Below, piece by piece: positions 44,322-56,123 of a stretch of 64,000 bases of DNA (position 1 is its first letter; the number at the start of each line of letters is the position of its first letter). The translations under genes and the position numbers were made by a program. Below the pieces are notes generated by a model. It searched no databases. It was not told where the DNA came from and saw only the letters and a program-made list of their open reading frames with translations. Source of the DNA: Euptelea pleiosperma (lineage: Eukaryota > Streptophyta > Magnoliopsida > Ranunculales > Eupteleaceae); assembly GCA_035048495.1 (NCBI GenBank), contig CM068552.1, positions 26,600,154 to 26,664,153 on the forward strand, written 5' to 3'.

Positions 44322-45680
44322 GGAACTTCATTTCCTGCAATTGCACATAAACATTGGTGTTCACTTGTTTGATTCTGTGTGTATATTATTTTGGGTTTTG
44401 TTTTTTGTTTTTTGTTTTTGGTTTCCTTATAAGAGGGTCTTGGATGAGAGGTTGTTTGCAGGTGTGCCCTCCTCCTTTCCTTACTGATCATTTGTCAGTC
44501 CTTATTTGTTTGGGCTGTTTTTATTAACCTTTGGTTGATTCTCTTGAGTGTTCCTGATGGATTGTCAGAAACTGTATGCAAGGCTGTATTTGTTAATCTG
44601 TTAAAGTTGAATGCAAGTAACTATTGTTTGATCTGGTTTCTTCATTTACTGTTACATTTCTTGTTTTCTGTTTCTTCTTAGATCAACAATAATGTTTCTT
44701 GCTTAATCATTCCAAACAGTCACTTGGGTTCCTAAAAAACTGCCTATGGATTTGAATCTTTAGTGTTAGTCAAGAGCAGGAAGGGTTAACAATTCATTTA
44801 TTTTTTCAGAGAGATATGCTATGTGATCTACTTGAAGCTGTGACAAACTGTGTTTCATGATGGACAGGGACTCATGTGTTGGAGTCTGACACAGATACGA
44901 AGTGTCGGACTCGGCAAACCCCAAAAAATAGGATTTGGGGACTTAGTTGAAAATTTAATTATTAATTTATTTTTATTTTATGATTTTCTTGGTAGATTTT
45001 GGTAAGGTTTTTACCAAATCTTATAAGCAAAACCCTATTCTCTTTCTTCCACGGAGTTCAAACCCCAAAGTTCCTTATATTGAATATTTAATTTCTTTAA
45101 AAAATTCAGTTGAAAAAAATGCACAATCCCAGGCGAGTGGGTATCCGAATCCGTGTCCATACCTCGTAACTCGCCTGCTGGTTTGAAGAGTCTATGCAAC
45201 ACATGCGACTAGTATGCGAAATTGGGAGTCATTGTACTTTCTCCTACTAAATTGGGACGCACATGAGGTCTGCCTCGAACCAGAATACCCTCTCATCGTA
45301 TTTGTTTTGGGATTCGAATACTCAATTACAAACTGGGTAATACAGCTGTCTCTTACAAAATACCAAGACCAGCATCAAATACCAATCCGGCCGAAGTCAA
45401 GTCACAATAGTGACTCAAGTCAACTTAACTCTTTCAAATCCCACCACCACCCACAACCCCAATGTTACTTGGAGCTTTTAAAATAGGAGTGGTCCCTGTA
45501 GCCGAGAACAGGGAGAGTTACTTGGGGGAGACCCTTAGTGGGAGGTTAAAGGGATATGCGAATAATGACGGGGAAAGTTTCTAAATAATTAATGGAATCT
45601 GTGCTTTTCAAAGAACACTTTCTTTTTTAAACAAATGGCACTTTTTTGACAAAATTGCCCTTGCCACCCCATAAGACCAC
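44322..45680. other. Kinase 3' UTR and intergenic DNA
   Basis: T-rich sequence up to about 44,700 is probably 3' UTR and downstream flank; no single poly(A) signal stands out. At 44,880-45,180 there is an inverted GACACAGATACGAAGTGTCGG / ATCCGAATCCGTGTCC pair, in two short pieces, that may be a worn MITE. No other gene is seen. Confidence 0.4.
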
Positions 45681-45686
45681 AGGTCG

Positions 45687-45884
45687 TGGACTTTGTATGT
45701 TGATGGGTCTGCAAGCTCGGATGAAGCAAGAGCTAGCGTACTCTTGATAACACCTGTGAAGTTCAAGTTGGAAAAGGCCGTCCGATTTGGATTCTCCGTG
45801 TACAACAATGAAGCTGAGTATAAGGCCATGGTGTTAGGGCTCTAGATGGTGAAGGATCTCGCTGCCCCAAAAGATGCAGGTTGA
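45687..45884 (+). pseudogene. Ty3/gypsy RNase H fragment
   Basis: One frame reads WTLYVDGSASSDEARAS, later NNEAEYKAMVLGL, then a stop and MVKDLAAPKDAG. This is the start of the archaeal-type RNase H found in Tat-like gypsy elements. It covers only about 65 codons with one internal stop and has no flanking pol domains. Its orientation is opposite to the large element at 50-63 kb. Confidence 0.75.
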
Positions 45885-46127
45885 AAAGTTTAAAGCTGAC
45901 TCTCTATACCGTTGTACTTTCCTTTCACTTATTTTCCTCCAAATTCATGGTAGAAGACATTTTTCTTTTCGCTTAAGAGTTACGACAAACATGATCATAA
46001 GTAATGACAATCATGTAGTAATTGACAACATATTGTGAGATAAGTGAAATAAGATAAAGTGAGAAAAAATATTTGTAAAAGTGATGCTAAACATATGCAT
46101 AGTGGCAACTTACATAGTGATAACTGT

Positions 46128-48629
46128 CACACCCTGCAATTCACATACCAGAATATCCGTGACAAAAAAATTTCAAGAATTAATAGATAAAAATAAACTT
46201 CATCATTCATTAATCAAAATGTCTTTACAATATCTGAATAAAAATGAGCAATAATCAAAACTAGACTAAAAAGCATTCTAGAGAGAGAAAAATAGAAAGA
46301 AAATAGGTAGAGAGAAGATGAGAGGAGAGGCATTTTAGAGAGAAAATGAAGAAATCTAGAGAGAGAAAGAGAGATAGAGAGAGAATATGCTAAAAACTAG
46401 AGAGAAAAATTAGTGTAGAGAGAGAAAGGGGGGTTATTCTAGATAGAGAAAATATGAGAAGAGAGAGAAAGATGAAAGTAGATAGAGAAATCTAGTCCTA
46501 GAGAGTGGTCTAGAGAGAGAAAGAAGATGATTTTAGAGAGAGATAAGTAAAACTAGAAAGAGGAGTAAGAGAATTAGAGAGAGAGAGACAAGGGGTGAAA
46601 GATAAACTCACCATCAAACTTACCTTTTGTTACTTGCCTTGGAGAGGATCGGACTCAAGGAGGGAGAGATCTAGGTTCGGCCATGAGATTGGCCAATGGT
46701 CGAGGCTCGGCCATGGATTGATATGCTGTCCGGAGTGGTGAGCGGTGTGGATGAAAATGGATAATTGGCAATGATGGTGGCTGTTGTAGAGGTGACAATG
46801 GAGAAGGTGAAGATGGACTTTTGGTGCTGCTCCAAACTGTGGAGATGCATAGTGATGGAACCGTCCCCACCTGCCTTGTGATGAGCAGCAAGGTGAGGTA
46901 GGATCGTGGGTTGGCAATGGAGGTGCTTCGAAGAAACATGAACCAAGGCCGTGTGAGAGGGTTGCTGTCAAGAATAGAAGAGAGTTGCAGTCCGTGGAAG
47001 AGAATGGGAGGGAGAGAGCTCGACGACAAGGTGGAGGATGGCTGTGAAGACGGTGTGGAGCACAGTCACCTTGTGAGGGATGTTGCCAACGATAACGGCG
47101 TACAATGGGGGAATGAATGAGAGGAACACGTCCTCTTTTAGGGATTGTTGAGAGTGCAGATTGTTGGAGGATGGGGCGATAGAGGACAGTCCAGCCAGCA
47201 ATGGTGAGTCACGCAGGTCCGGGGCAGCAAGGAGGAGCCTTCGGGTATTGAAGGAAGGAGAGGGCGGTGAAGGAAGAGGTGACCGGAGTTGCAGGCTGCA
47301 ACTCCGGTAATCAAAACGTGAATAATAAATGGTGCTACCCGTGGCAGCAAGCTCTGCTGCGCACAGGCGGAGGGTGGAAAGTTTCAGATGAGGGAAAAGA
47401 AGAAGGAGACAGCAGAAGAAGAAGAGAAGAAGGAGGCAGCCGGAGTTCTGCAACTCCGGCCGGAATGAAGAAGAAGAAGAAGAAGAAAAAGAAGGAGAAG
47501 AAGGAGACGAAAACGTCGGGGGAGTTTTGGGGAAAGATGAGGTGAAGTAAGGAGGGGGATTAGGGTTCAAACGAACCCTTCTCCTTCCCCTTTTAAAGCT
47601 CCCTATTTTCTTTAATGGAAATAGGGTATTTTTCAAAAATAAAAAAATAAGAAAAATAAAATTTTTTTTAATTTTTTTTTAAGTAAAACCCTACTTTTCT
47701 TTGGGGAATTTCCCCATTTAATGGACCCCCCATTTTTAAAATTTAATTGAAATTATTTTAAAATTCACAGGGTCCACTAAATGGTCGGACAGCGGGTCGA
47801 TGATGATGGGCCCGGCTACTGGTCCACATGGATTGATGATGTCCATCGTCTCACAAGATGATGTGACAGACAATCTTATGGCGATCGGATGGATGGTGAC
47901 TTGATTGGGACCCAGATTGGTAGATCGACGGATCTAGAGAGATCCAACGGTCTGGTGGAAGATCCAACGGTCAGAAAGCTAAAAGAGATGAGACAGAGCC
48001 AATGGGCAGGAGTTCTGGGGTTAGGTCAGTAGATTCGAAGACCGAGAGATGAAGAGAGAGAGAATAAGGAGAGATGAGAGAGAAAATATCAAAAAATGGA
48101 GATAAAAATATTGGCAGAGGGTCTGGAACCCTGGTCTTCACTGTGACCATCCTCACGCTTCTCCAGTAGAGTAGACTATCATTCCTTGCTGACTCATGTG
48201 GCTTTAAACGCTTTGGTCCGTCTCTTGGTCATTGGCTCTCCTGCTCTCTTCGTTCTTTGGGTCGACTTTTTGGTCCTCTTATTCAGCCTATATTTGGCCC
48301 ATATCTTCTAGTCATAGTATGTGGGCTCTTTAAGCTTTGATAATGGGCTTTCCTGATCGATGTGGGCTCGCAAGTCTCGAGAATTATCCCATCGGGGTTT
48401 CTTGCGATAGAATAAGCGCGTAATGAGACTATTAGAATGATTTAATGTCTAGACTTTTGAAAATGTGTTTAATGCATGCAAATATACTATTTCGTCCAAA
48501 AAAGTGTGTTCTGCGCAATGAAATAGACTCTTACGTAGAAAAGTGAATAATTAGAGCAGTTTTACGTAGGAGAGTGTGATAACACTTAGAAGATAACAGT
48601 GAAAAATATGCACTTTTAAGCGAATATCA
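46128..48629 (-). repeat. Solo LTR of the TCTCTAGA-rich family (copy L3)
   Basis: On the minus strand it starts TGATATTCGCTTAAAAGTGC at 48,629. It shares with L4 the GGGTCTGGAACCCTGGTCTT block (48,118), the GAAACCCCGATGGGA block and the CTAGAGAGAGAAA-rich stretch (46,275-46,610). The left edge is set at TGTCACACCCTG but is uncertain, since the preceding 30 bp also recur before TGTCACACCCTG at 63,409. No TSD was found. ORFs at 46,630-47,636 are overlapping low-complexity frames with no domain. Confidence 0.6.
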
Positions 48630-48639
48630 CAACCTCCAA

Positions 48640-50300
48640 CCAGCATATTGCCAATCTTTGGCAATTAGTGCGAAGTAAATGAGCTTAAAAGGGCTCTGCA
48701 CATCCTGCACACTTTTTCATATTAGCTCAGGGAAAACACCGTTCGTCAAATCATTGAATGGATGCAAAAACAGTTACATGCTAGCGAAGAGTTGGAAAAT
48801 TTTGGCAAGACTACAGACTGATAATCATGACCCATAATAGTCCGACTCTACGTGTGTGTGTGTTCAACATTCTCATCATCCGACAGTAAAGATTTTCAGA
48901 TCACCTCTAAGTTTTTATGCCTCGACCTCAAATCTCATATGTTTAGCACTCAGAATAGAATCACACAAGAAGGGTTTTCTTCTTTTCTCTCAATTTATAT
49001 GTGAGGAGATGTGCTGATATATGAAAGCAAAGATCTCACATATGTATTATTTAAAGGAAGGACATCTTTAACAGAAAAAAATCTCATGATTGGAATACCA
49101 CTTCACTCGGGAACGTCAGATCAAACTCTATAGCTTCTCTTTCTCCAATCTCCACATTTTATGATCGTACTATCCTAGAATCAAGTAGGACTTTCCTGGG
49201 TTGTAATGATGCTTAGGTCAGGTGTACAGGATTTCAAAGATCTTGAGAGGATATTGCCATTTTCTTGTATTTTTCCTACGGTGTAACACCATTATCTGGT
49301 TCTTTTTCCTTTTTTCGTATTTTCCTCTTTTTCTTGATATTTCTGAGACTACTCAATTTCTTTTCAACTCTTTTTCATACTTTCTTTTCATATTTTGTTT
49401 TTAGCTTGAACCACTTTTGATTTTTCTTCTTTACTTTTCTTTTCACGGTATATACACATCAGTTATTCTTTTGTCCATCTCAAAATAAGGATAGCCAGCC
49501 ATGTTTTGTAGCTGGACTGGGTTTTAGGTTGATGGGTTTACAAAGAAAAAGTTTTTATAGAATGGCTCAAGGGGTTTCTAGTGAAGTATAATTCAGGTGA
49601 GTAAAAAGGCTGAATGGTTCAGAAAAAAAAATGGCCTAAATCATTTTCTAGGGTTTGCACTATCATGTATACTGTCTTGACTGGATACAGAGAAGGTTCT
49701 GTTGTAGTAATCCAATTTTGATGTCGTTCCAAGTTCCATGATCAAAGAAAAGGGTAATGAGATCTCTCAACGAATATTGCGGGCAAGAAGAATAGTGAGT
49801 CATCTTGTGACTCAGAATTGTTGTATAACCCTCTGAATTGATTAAAGGCTCGAAAGCTCACTAGGTTAGGTCTCCACAATTATTCTCACAGGATCTCCAG
49901 AATTTCTAAACTTAGGATGACTCTGATATTGATAGTGTACAATTGTGCCGAATATGAGTTTTTCTGAGTTTTCAAACCTACTGTAGTCACGCTTGACTTG
50001 ACTCAAAGCTAACTTTAAACAAAAATTGACATCCTCAATACTGACTTAACGGATGTTTTCAACTAATCAAAGTCAGTGTATTTGACACGTTTTTGAAATT
50101 CTAGAAAACTTTTGGAGAACATCGAAAATCACCCCAAAAATAAGATTTTTTTTTTTATCAAAATGAAAATGAAGACATGAGTTTTAGTAAATACCCACCC
50201 CCAACCAAAATACAGCACCGTCCTCGGTGCTCATGACCGGGACATAAAATGATAAAAAATCGGTGATGATGATGCAAAGGTTTATAGTCTGTCGGCTAGG
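48640..50300. other. Unassigned region between LTR L3 and the Tat-like element
   Basis: No gene is recognised. ORFs are short and T-rich. A pyrimidine-rich ACCCACCCCCAACC at 50,192-50,207, followed by GTCCTCGGTGCTCATG, resembles the 3' end of a gypsy element read on the minus strand, but no LTR partner was found. Confidence 0.35.
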
Positions 50301-50315
50301 TCAGACCCCTTCCGA

Positions 50316-51848
50316 ATGATCGAAAACCTACCGGACTCTCACAAGGGATGGCCCGACAAGGCCCTAGTTGTCTCAGGGTCTTGGGATAGCACCGGCCAGG
50401 CTGATTTAGGTCCATCGATTGGTTCCATCCGGTCGAGTTTTAACCGGGCAGGTATGCCATCTAGGTTTACCCCTGCCTTGTCATCTTTTTTAAATCATTC
50501 CGTCAGTCCATTGACTTTTATCTTTTTCTTCTTCGCAGATAACGTGCAAACCCCGAGCACGCACGCCCAAGTTATTGTCAACAAGGTCCTGAGGTTCATC
50601 GCAACCGTCCTGCTTACCTATCGTTTTTGGTACGGAGAGGTCCGACTGAGTACCTGCAATGGCCGTAAGGCAGCCGTGAGGGCAGGGGTGATCTCGACCT
50701 CCCAAATTGAAGCCGTCGGCACTGATTTTGCGGCCATCCCAGCAGTCCCACTGACCTACGCCGGCCCCGTCATGGAGGACCATGGGAAGAAGAAAGTTGC
50801 CGTAACGCGGAAGATGAAGCACCAAGAGTCTGGGCACCACACAAAGAGGGGCTTTCAGGCCTTTTATCTGCTTACCTCTGTAGTCGGGGGGTCAGGGGCT
50901 CAGGTCCCCCTTGGCAGCTCATCAAGGCATGCTCCCCCCATTCCCCCGACTTTCGCAACTGCCCCTCCATCCAGGTCGTCCATAAGGGTGGACTTGGACG
51001 AGGTGCCGGATCCTTTTGACCGGCACTTTGAAGCCGTTCCCCCGGAGCAGACGTCAAACGCTCCGTTCTCCATCCCCGCCTTCTACACCCCTCTCGGCCA
51101 TCCTATCACCGAGGGCCATTCCCTATTTGATCCCCAAGATTCCATGGGGCTGGTGAACAGGCTCTGATTGCCGAGAGATCGGCAATGTTATGTGAACCTA
51201 ACGGAGCTGACTCAGGCTTATGACGGCCTGAGCAAATCTTTTGCCGAGGTAACTCTCGGCCTCATTCTTTCTCTTTTTCTTAGTTTTTCTTATTCCTGAT
51301 GAGATTCTTCGTGTTGTTCGCAGGGCATCAACGCATACCTTAGCCTGAAGGACTTTGTTGCCTTCCTCCTCAACCGGAGCGACCAACAGGACACTGAGGT
51401 TCTCCGTCAAAGGGAGAGGGCGGACCAGGCAGCCTCACAGCTGGCCAATGCCTCCCAAAACCTTGAGGTGCTGAACTTCCAACTCCAGGCCAAGAAGGAG
51501 GACATTGCGAAGGCTCAAGAGGCTCGTCTAGTTGCCGAGAGGAAGTCTGCGGACGTCCGTTCGGCTCTGGAGGCCTCCGAGACGAAGAGGGCGGCCTCCG
51601 AGGGGGCCCTGGACAAGATGAAGGAGACTTTGGAGCTGGTCCACGCCAAGTCCGTTCTTCTACATCAATTCCAATATGAGAGGGGTGTTGCTAATGCCCA
51701 GGCCGACTTGGGAGAGGAGGAGTCGATAGCTGTTGGGGATGAGCCGGAGGGGGAGCATTCGGCTCTAGGCGGGGATGGCCCGAGAGACCACGAGGTCACC
51801 GAGGGTGGCGTTGGACAGTCGTCTGACGTCATTGTGACCGTTGAATGA
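50316..51848 (+). pseudogene. Antisense ORF of the Tat-like element (gypsy-type transposon protein), spliced
   Basis: It lies on the strand opposite gag-pol, downstream of integrase. Likely exons: up to 50,451; 50,539-51,248; 51,324-51,848. Introns have GT-AG ends (50,452-50,538 and 51,249-51,323), and the frame continues across both. The N-terminal part carries NLPDSHKGWPDKALVVSG, like the start of the plant family annotated as putative gypsy-type transposon protein. The middle is Pro-rich. The C-terminal 170 residues are a long heptad-rich coiled coil (from about 51,400) with an acidic Glu/Gly tail. One in-frame TGA at 51,165-51,167 breaks it. The true N-terminus may lie upstream of 50,316 but is not recognisable. 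The function is unknown. Such ORFs are known from Tat-lineage elements; assignment to the family is from memory of motifs. Confidence 0.6.
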
Positions 51849-52184
51849 CTTGTACTTTTCTTTTTTTTTTTATTCTTTTTTTTGATGTAGATGCCGTATG
51901 ACTTGTTTTTTTTTTTATATATGAAGAACCTTTCCTTTTATTGTTTGTTCACATACTTTTCTCCTTCTATGTAGAGGCCGTATGGTATTTTGAAAATATA
52001 AAAACTTGAACATCTTCATTTCATTGCTGATTCCTTCGCATGAATCCATTTTTTGTGAAACTGGCCTCTCAGCCCAGCCATCTGCCCTGTTCATATCTTT
52101 CTTTTTAGCTCTTTGACCGAGAGGGTTGGGGTGACTTAGCTCTTCAATTAGAAATTCTTCTGCCCTGTCGGATTGCCAACTGCT
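51849..52184. other. Spacer downstream of the antisense ORF
   Basis: T-rich sequence with three short poly-T runs. TAGA(T/G)GCCGTATG occurs twice (51,887 and 51,972). Probably the 3' UTR of the antisense transcript. Confidence 0.4.
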
Positions 52185-52620
52185 CGTGTTGAGGTCCCGT
52201 CCTACGCTTGGCTTTTCAGCCGAGAAGGACTAGGTGCCTCGACGTATTTGTAGGACTTCTTCCTCCTTTAGAGAGGGGTACAGTTCTTATGTATCAAGGC
52301 GGTCAAGGCCTGTTCTTGATGAATGCCAACCGTACTTGTCGAGGTCCCGTTTTGCCCTGGGCTTTTCAGCTGAAAAGGACTGGGTGGTTCGACCCACTTA
52401 TAGGACTTCTTCCTCCTTTGGAGAGGGGTACAATTCTCATGCATCAAGGTGGTCAAGGCCTACTCTCGATGAATGTCAACTGTACGTGTCGAGGTCCTAT
52501 TCTACCCTTGGCTTTACAGCCGAGAAGGACTGGGTGCCTCGGCCTAGTTGTGGGACTTCTTCCTTTTTTCGGAGTAAGGTGCTTTTCTTTCGGTCGGCGT
52601 AAAAAGTGGATAGAAACTAG
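52185..52620. repeat. About 149-bp tandem repeat, three copies
   Basis: Units start near TCGAGGTCC at 52,189, 52,338 and 52,488. GGACTTCTTCCTCC recurs at 52,253, 52,402 and 52,552. The period is 149-150 bp. It sits between integrase and the antisense ORF. ORFs through it on both strands reflect the repeat, not a gene. Confidence 0.85.
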
Positions 52621-52659
52621 ATGATATGGAACTTGGATAGAACTTTTATTGATAAAAGA

Positions 52660-53113
52660 TCTTTAGGTTAAAGGCGTTCTAGGGCCTTTCGATTACAGTG
52701 CCGTCTAATGCCTTTAGGAAATAGGATCCGTGTTGTCATAGCTTGTCGATCACGTAGGGTCCTTCCCAATTAGAACCGAGCTTGCCACTGTTGGTCTCCC
52801 TCGTGTTTTCAAACACTTTCCTGAGGACGAGGTCCCCTGGCTTGAAGACCCTGTGCTTTATCCTTCGATTAAACGCCCGATTGATTCTCTGTTGGTAGTC
52901 GGCTAGTTGGACCATGGCCTGCTCCCTCCACTCCTCGAGGAGGTCTACGTCGCGAGCCAGTATGCCCTTGTTCTATTCCGACTCCACGGCTAATGTTTGG
53001 GAGGTTGGTGCCATGGCTTTTGTCGGGATTACAGCCTCCATCTCGTAAGCTAGTGAGAAAGGGTATTCCCCTGTTGATCGCCTCGGGGTAGTGCAGTAGG
53101 CCCATAATACGCC
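52660..53113 (-). pseudogene. Integrase C-terminal part of the Tat-like element
   Basis: The minus strand reads [20 protein letters not shown], then after a stop RVFKPGDLVLRKVFEN and GKLGSNWEGPY. These are the conserved end of gypsy integrase, without a chromodomain. It is separated from the catalytic part by the solo LTR at 53,114-56,123. At least two stops interrupt it. Confidence 0.85.
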
Positions 53114-56100
53114 TGAAAGTAGGGTTTTTCCGCGTCATTGGTTATGGAAACCCTAATCTCAACAAAATTTATAATTATCCGAGACTTTAATCCTGCAAAA
53201 TTAGACAATTCTTGCACAGTGGAAAGTTGGATTCGTATCCGCACTCGGGATTAGTCGGATCAGCGCAATAAGGAACATAAAATAACAAGAATTTATCGAT
53301 CTTGAATCAAAATAAACTTTATTTCATGAATTCAAATATAACTTACAACTCAAACATGAAACAATTAGTCTGGAAAACAGTAAAACTGAATTAGAGAGAG
53401 AAAGAGAAGAGAAATGAAAGCTAAGTAGAGAGAGAAAGTAGGGAATTCTAGAGAGAGAAAGGATAAGAATGATGCCTAGAGAGAGAAATTAAGACCTAGA
53501 GAGATCTAGAGATAGAAAGTGGTAGAGAGAGAGAAATAGAAGAGAGTGAAGAGATGGAAAGTAGAGAGATGAAATCAGAATTCCTAGAAAGATCTAGGTA
53601 TAGAAATAAAGATGGTCCTAGTGAGAGAAAGGAGAAGTTAGAGAGAGAAAGAGGGTATTCCTAGAAAGATCTATAGATGGAAAGAAGAAGAAAAGAGAGA
53701 ATAGAAGGGATAGACGTCTAACCATGGACTTCTTACCGGAGGTGTTGATTCGGCCATTGATGTGGTCGGCCATAGGCATGGAGGAAAGGATGCTCCCTAG
53801 TTCGGCCAAGTGTTGGCATTGAGGTTCACCATGGCTTGCAAGGTGATTCCGGGAAGGAGGTGCTGCAATGGTGAGTGCATCACCGGTGTGCATGGTGGAG
53901 GAAACCATGTGGTGTGTGAGCCAGGAGATGAACCAACACCGAGGAGGAGGAGCAGACCTGCTCCTCTATGTGCATGCTGCAACAATCTAGAAGCAGCAGC
54001 CCGGAGGAGATGGTGAAGGCAGTGTGGAGAGGTCCAAGAAGGTTGACGACCTAGACGGTGGTGGGATGGTGTTGCTGTCCATGGCAGGTGAAGGAGACGG
54101 TGGTGAAACAGCCCGTGGGAGGAGCCTCAACAGCATGTGGTGATGATCGATATTGGGATAACGGCCTGCAATGGTTGCAAGCCATTAACTAGTAGGTGAG
54201 GGGCGATCATGGTGGAGCAGGTCGAGCAGCCAGCAATGGAGAGGAGGTTCGTCTTCTCCAAGCGGTAATGGTGGTGTGAGAAAATGTTGATGGAGGAAAG
54301 CACTCGCTGCCCTCGTTTGCTGCTGGTTTGCTTGCTGGTTCAGGCGATGTTCCAGCAAGACCTGCAACTCTGGCGAAGGAGTGTGGAAGAAGAAGGAGAA
54401 AAAGAAGAAGACAAAGAAAAAGAAAGATAAGAGGAGGAAGGAGGGAAAGAAGAAGGAGATGATGGGAAGAACTTACCTGGATGTGCAGATGATGTGGATC
54501 AGGCGGTGCAAGGTTGCAACACTAGAGCACGCCAGTTTTAATGGTGAGATGGTGCTGGGGCGGTGCTTGCCGTGGAAACTCAACGGTGATGAAAGGTGGA
54601 GTCGTTTGCAAAGGAGAAGGAGATGGGGGACGGCTGGAGAAAGGAGCAGGTGATGGCAGCGGTCCAGCGACTCCTCTTCAAGAAGAAGAAGAAGAAGTTC
54701 GTCGGAGGGGGATGAACCAGTCCGGCTAGCGAGTTGGCTGCTTGCCGGAAGAGAAGAAGAAAATGAAGAAGAAGGAAAAGAGGAGAGGGGGAGAAGGGAA
54801 AGAAGGGAGAGAGGGGGGAGAGGACCATTCTTAGGTTTTGGCCTCTCCTCCTTTAAGTATACGTGAGGCGCTTCTTGCCCACCGTTGGATGAGATTCATC
54901 CCACGTAGAGAATAAGGCTAAGGCCTTGTTTGGCTTACCAAGTTGGAAAATTGCATTTTTCCTGGGAAAACTCAACTGTCCATTGTTAGATAGCTAGTAT
55001 AAATTTGTATAATTTTCCCTAACAGGCCACTAAAATCTGGATAATTTTTCCTACTAAGCCCGGAATTCATTTCCCATCCAAATAGGTGAGAATTCATTTT
55101 CACCTAAGAATACACCTTTATTTTCTCACACGATTGAAATATGTGTTCTTAGTTGCTATCAATCAGCCATTTAAGGCATATCAAAGATGTATTTTCTTGG
55201 GAAAAATTTCCATGTAATCAAACACAGCCTAAATGTCTCCGAATGGGTTCATGCAAATGGGGTGATCATAGGCCATGGTGATCCTGGGTTGAGATGATGG
55301 TGATCGAACGATCGGATGATGAGCGGATGAGATCAAGGGGATCCAATGGCAAGATTTTGAGAGTGGAGATATCAGATGATCGATTGATTGATTTGATGGC
55401 CAATTGATTGATCGGATGGTTGAATTGAGGGCGTGGATAGATGATGATTGGCCTAATGAAGGATTAGATGGGTGATGGGGGAGAGATTGTGTGGTGAGAA
55501 TGACAGGATGGTTGATCAGATGATCGACTGATTGAAGTGAAGAGGAGAGAGAGAGAATTAGGAGAGATGAGAAAGAAAATACTAGAAAATACAGAAAAAA
55601 GAGCTGGCAAAGGGTCTGGAACCCTGGTCTTCACTGTGTCGCTCCTCACTCTTCACCAGTAGAGCAGACCATCATTCATTGTCGATTCATACAGCTTTAA
55701 ACACTTTGGTCCGTCTCTTGGTCATTGGCTCTCCCGCTCTCTTCGCCCTTTGGGCTGGCTCTTTGGTCCTCTTTTTCAGCCCGTATTTGGTCCATATCTT
55801 CTAGTCATAGCCTGTGGGCTCTTTAAGCTTTGATAATGGGCTTTCATGATCGATCTAGGCCTGCAAGTCTCGAGAATCATCCCATCGGGGTTTCCTGCGA
55901 CAGAAGAAGCGCGTAATGAGACTTTATCAGAACGACTTAATATCTAGACTTTCAAAAATATGTTTAATGCATGTAAATATACCATTTCGTTCAGAAAAGT
56001 GTGTTCTATACAACAGAAGAGACTTTTACGTAGAAAAGTAGATAAATAGAGCATTTTACGTAGGAGAGTGCGATAACGCTAAAAGGATAATTGCTTAAAA

Positions 56101-56123
56101 TAAGCACTTTTGAGCAAATATCA
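53114..56123 (-). repeat. Solo LTR of the TCTCTAGA-rich family (copy L4), inside integrase
   Basis: 3,010 bp, flanked by perfect 5-bp repeats ACGCC (53,109-53,113 and 56,124-56,128). On the minus strand it begins TGATATTTGCTCAAAAGTGC and ends CCCTACTTTCA. It holds the CTAGAGAGAGAAA-rich stretch (53,393-53,700) and a nested Tourist-like MITE. The integrase reading frame lines up on both sides when one ACGCC is counted, which supports the boundaries. ORFs inside are repeat-derived. Confidence 0.9.
54922..55229. mobile_element. Tourist-like (PIF/Harbinger) MITE
   Basis: 308 bp with ends GGCCTTGTTTGGCTTACC and GTAATCAAACACAGCC, flanked by TAA (54,919-54,921 and 55,230-55,232). The 3-bp TAA duplication and GGCCTTGTTTGG start fit Tourist MITEs. 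It is nested in LTR L4. Confidence 0.7.

Noticed and set aside
46630..47636. Long minus-strand ORFs (up to 222 codons)
   Set aside because: Ser/Pro/Phe-rich frames through purine-rich LTR sequence, with no domain. Similar frames occur in the related LTR L4.
48700..48830. Possible exon (frame containing ENTVRQIIEWMQKQ)
   Set aside because: Too short, no recognised domain, no supporting splice sites or neighbours.
52208..52624. Two overlapping ORFs of more than 120 codons
   Set aside because: They run through the 149-bp tandem repeat, whose near-triplet period keeps several frames open.
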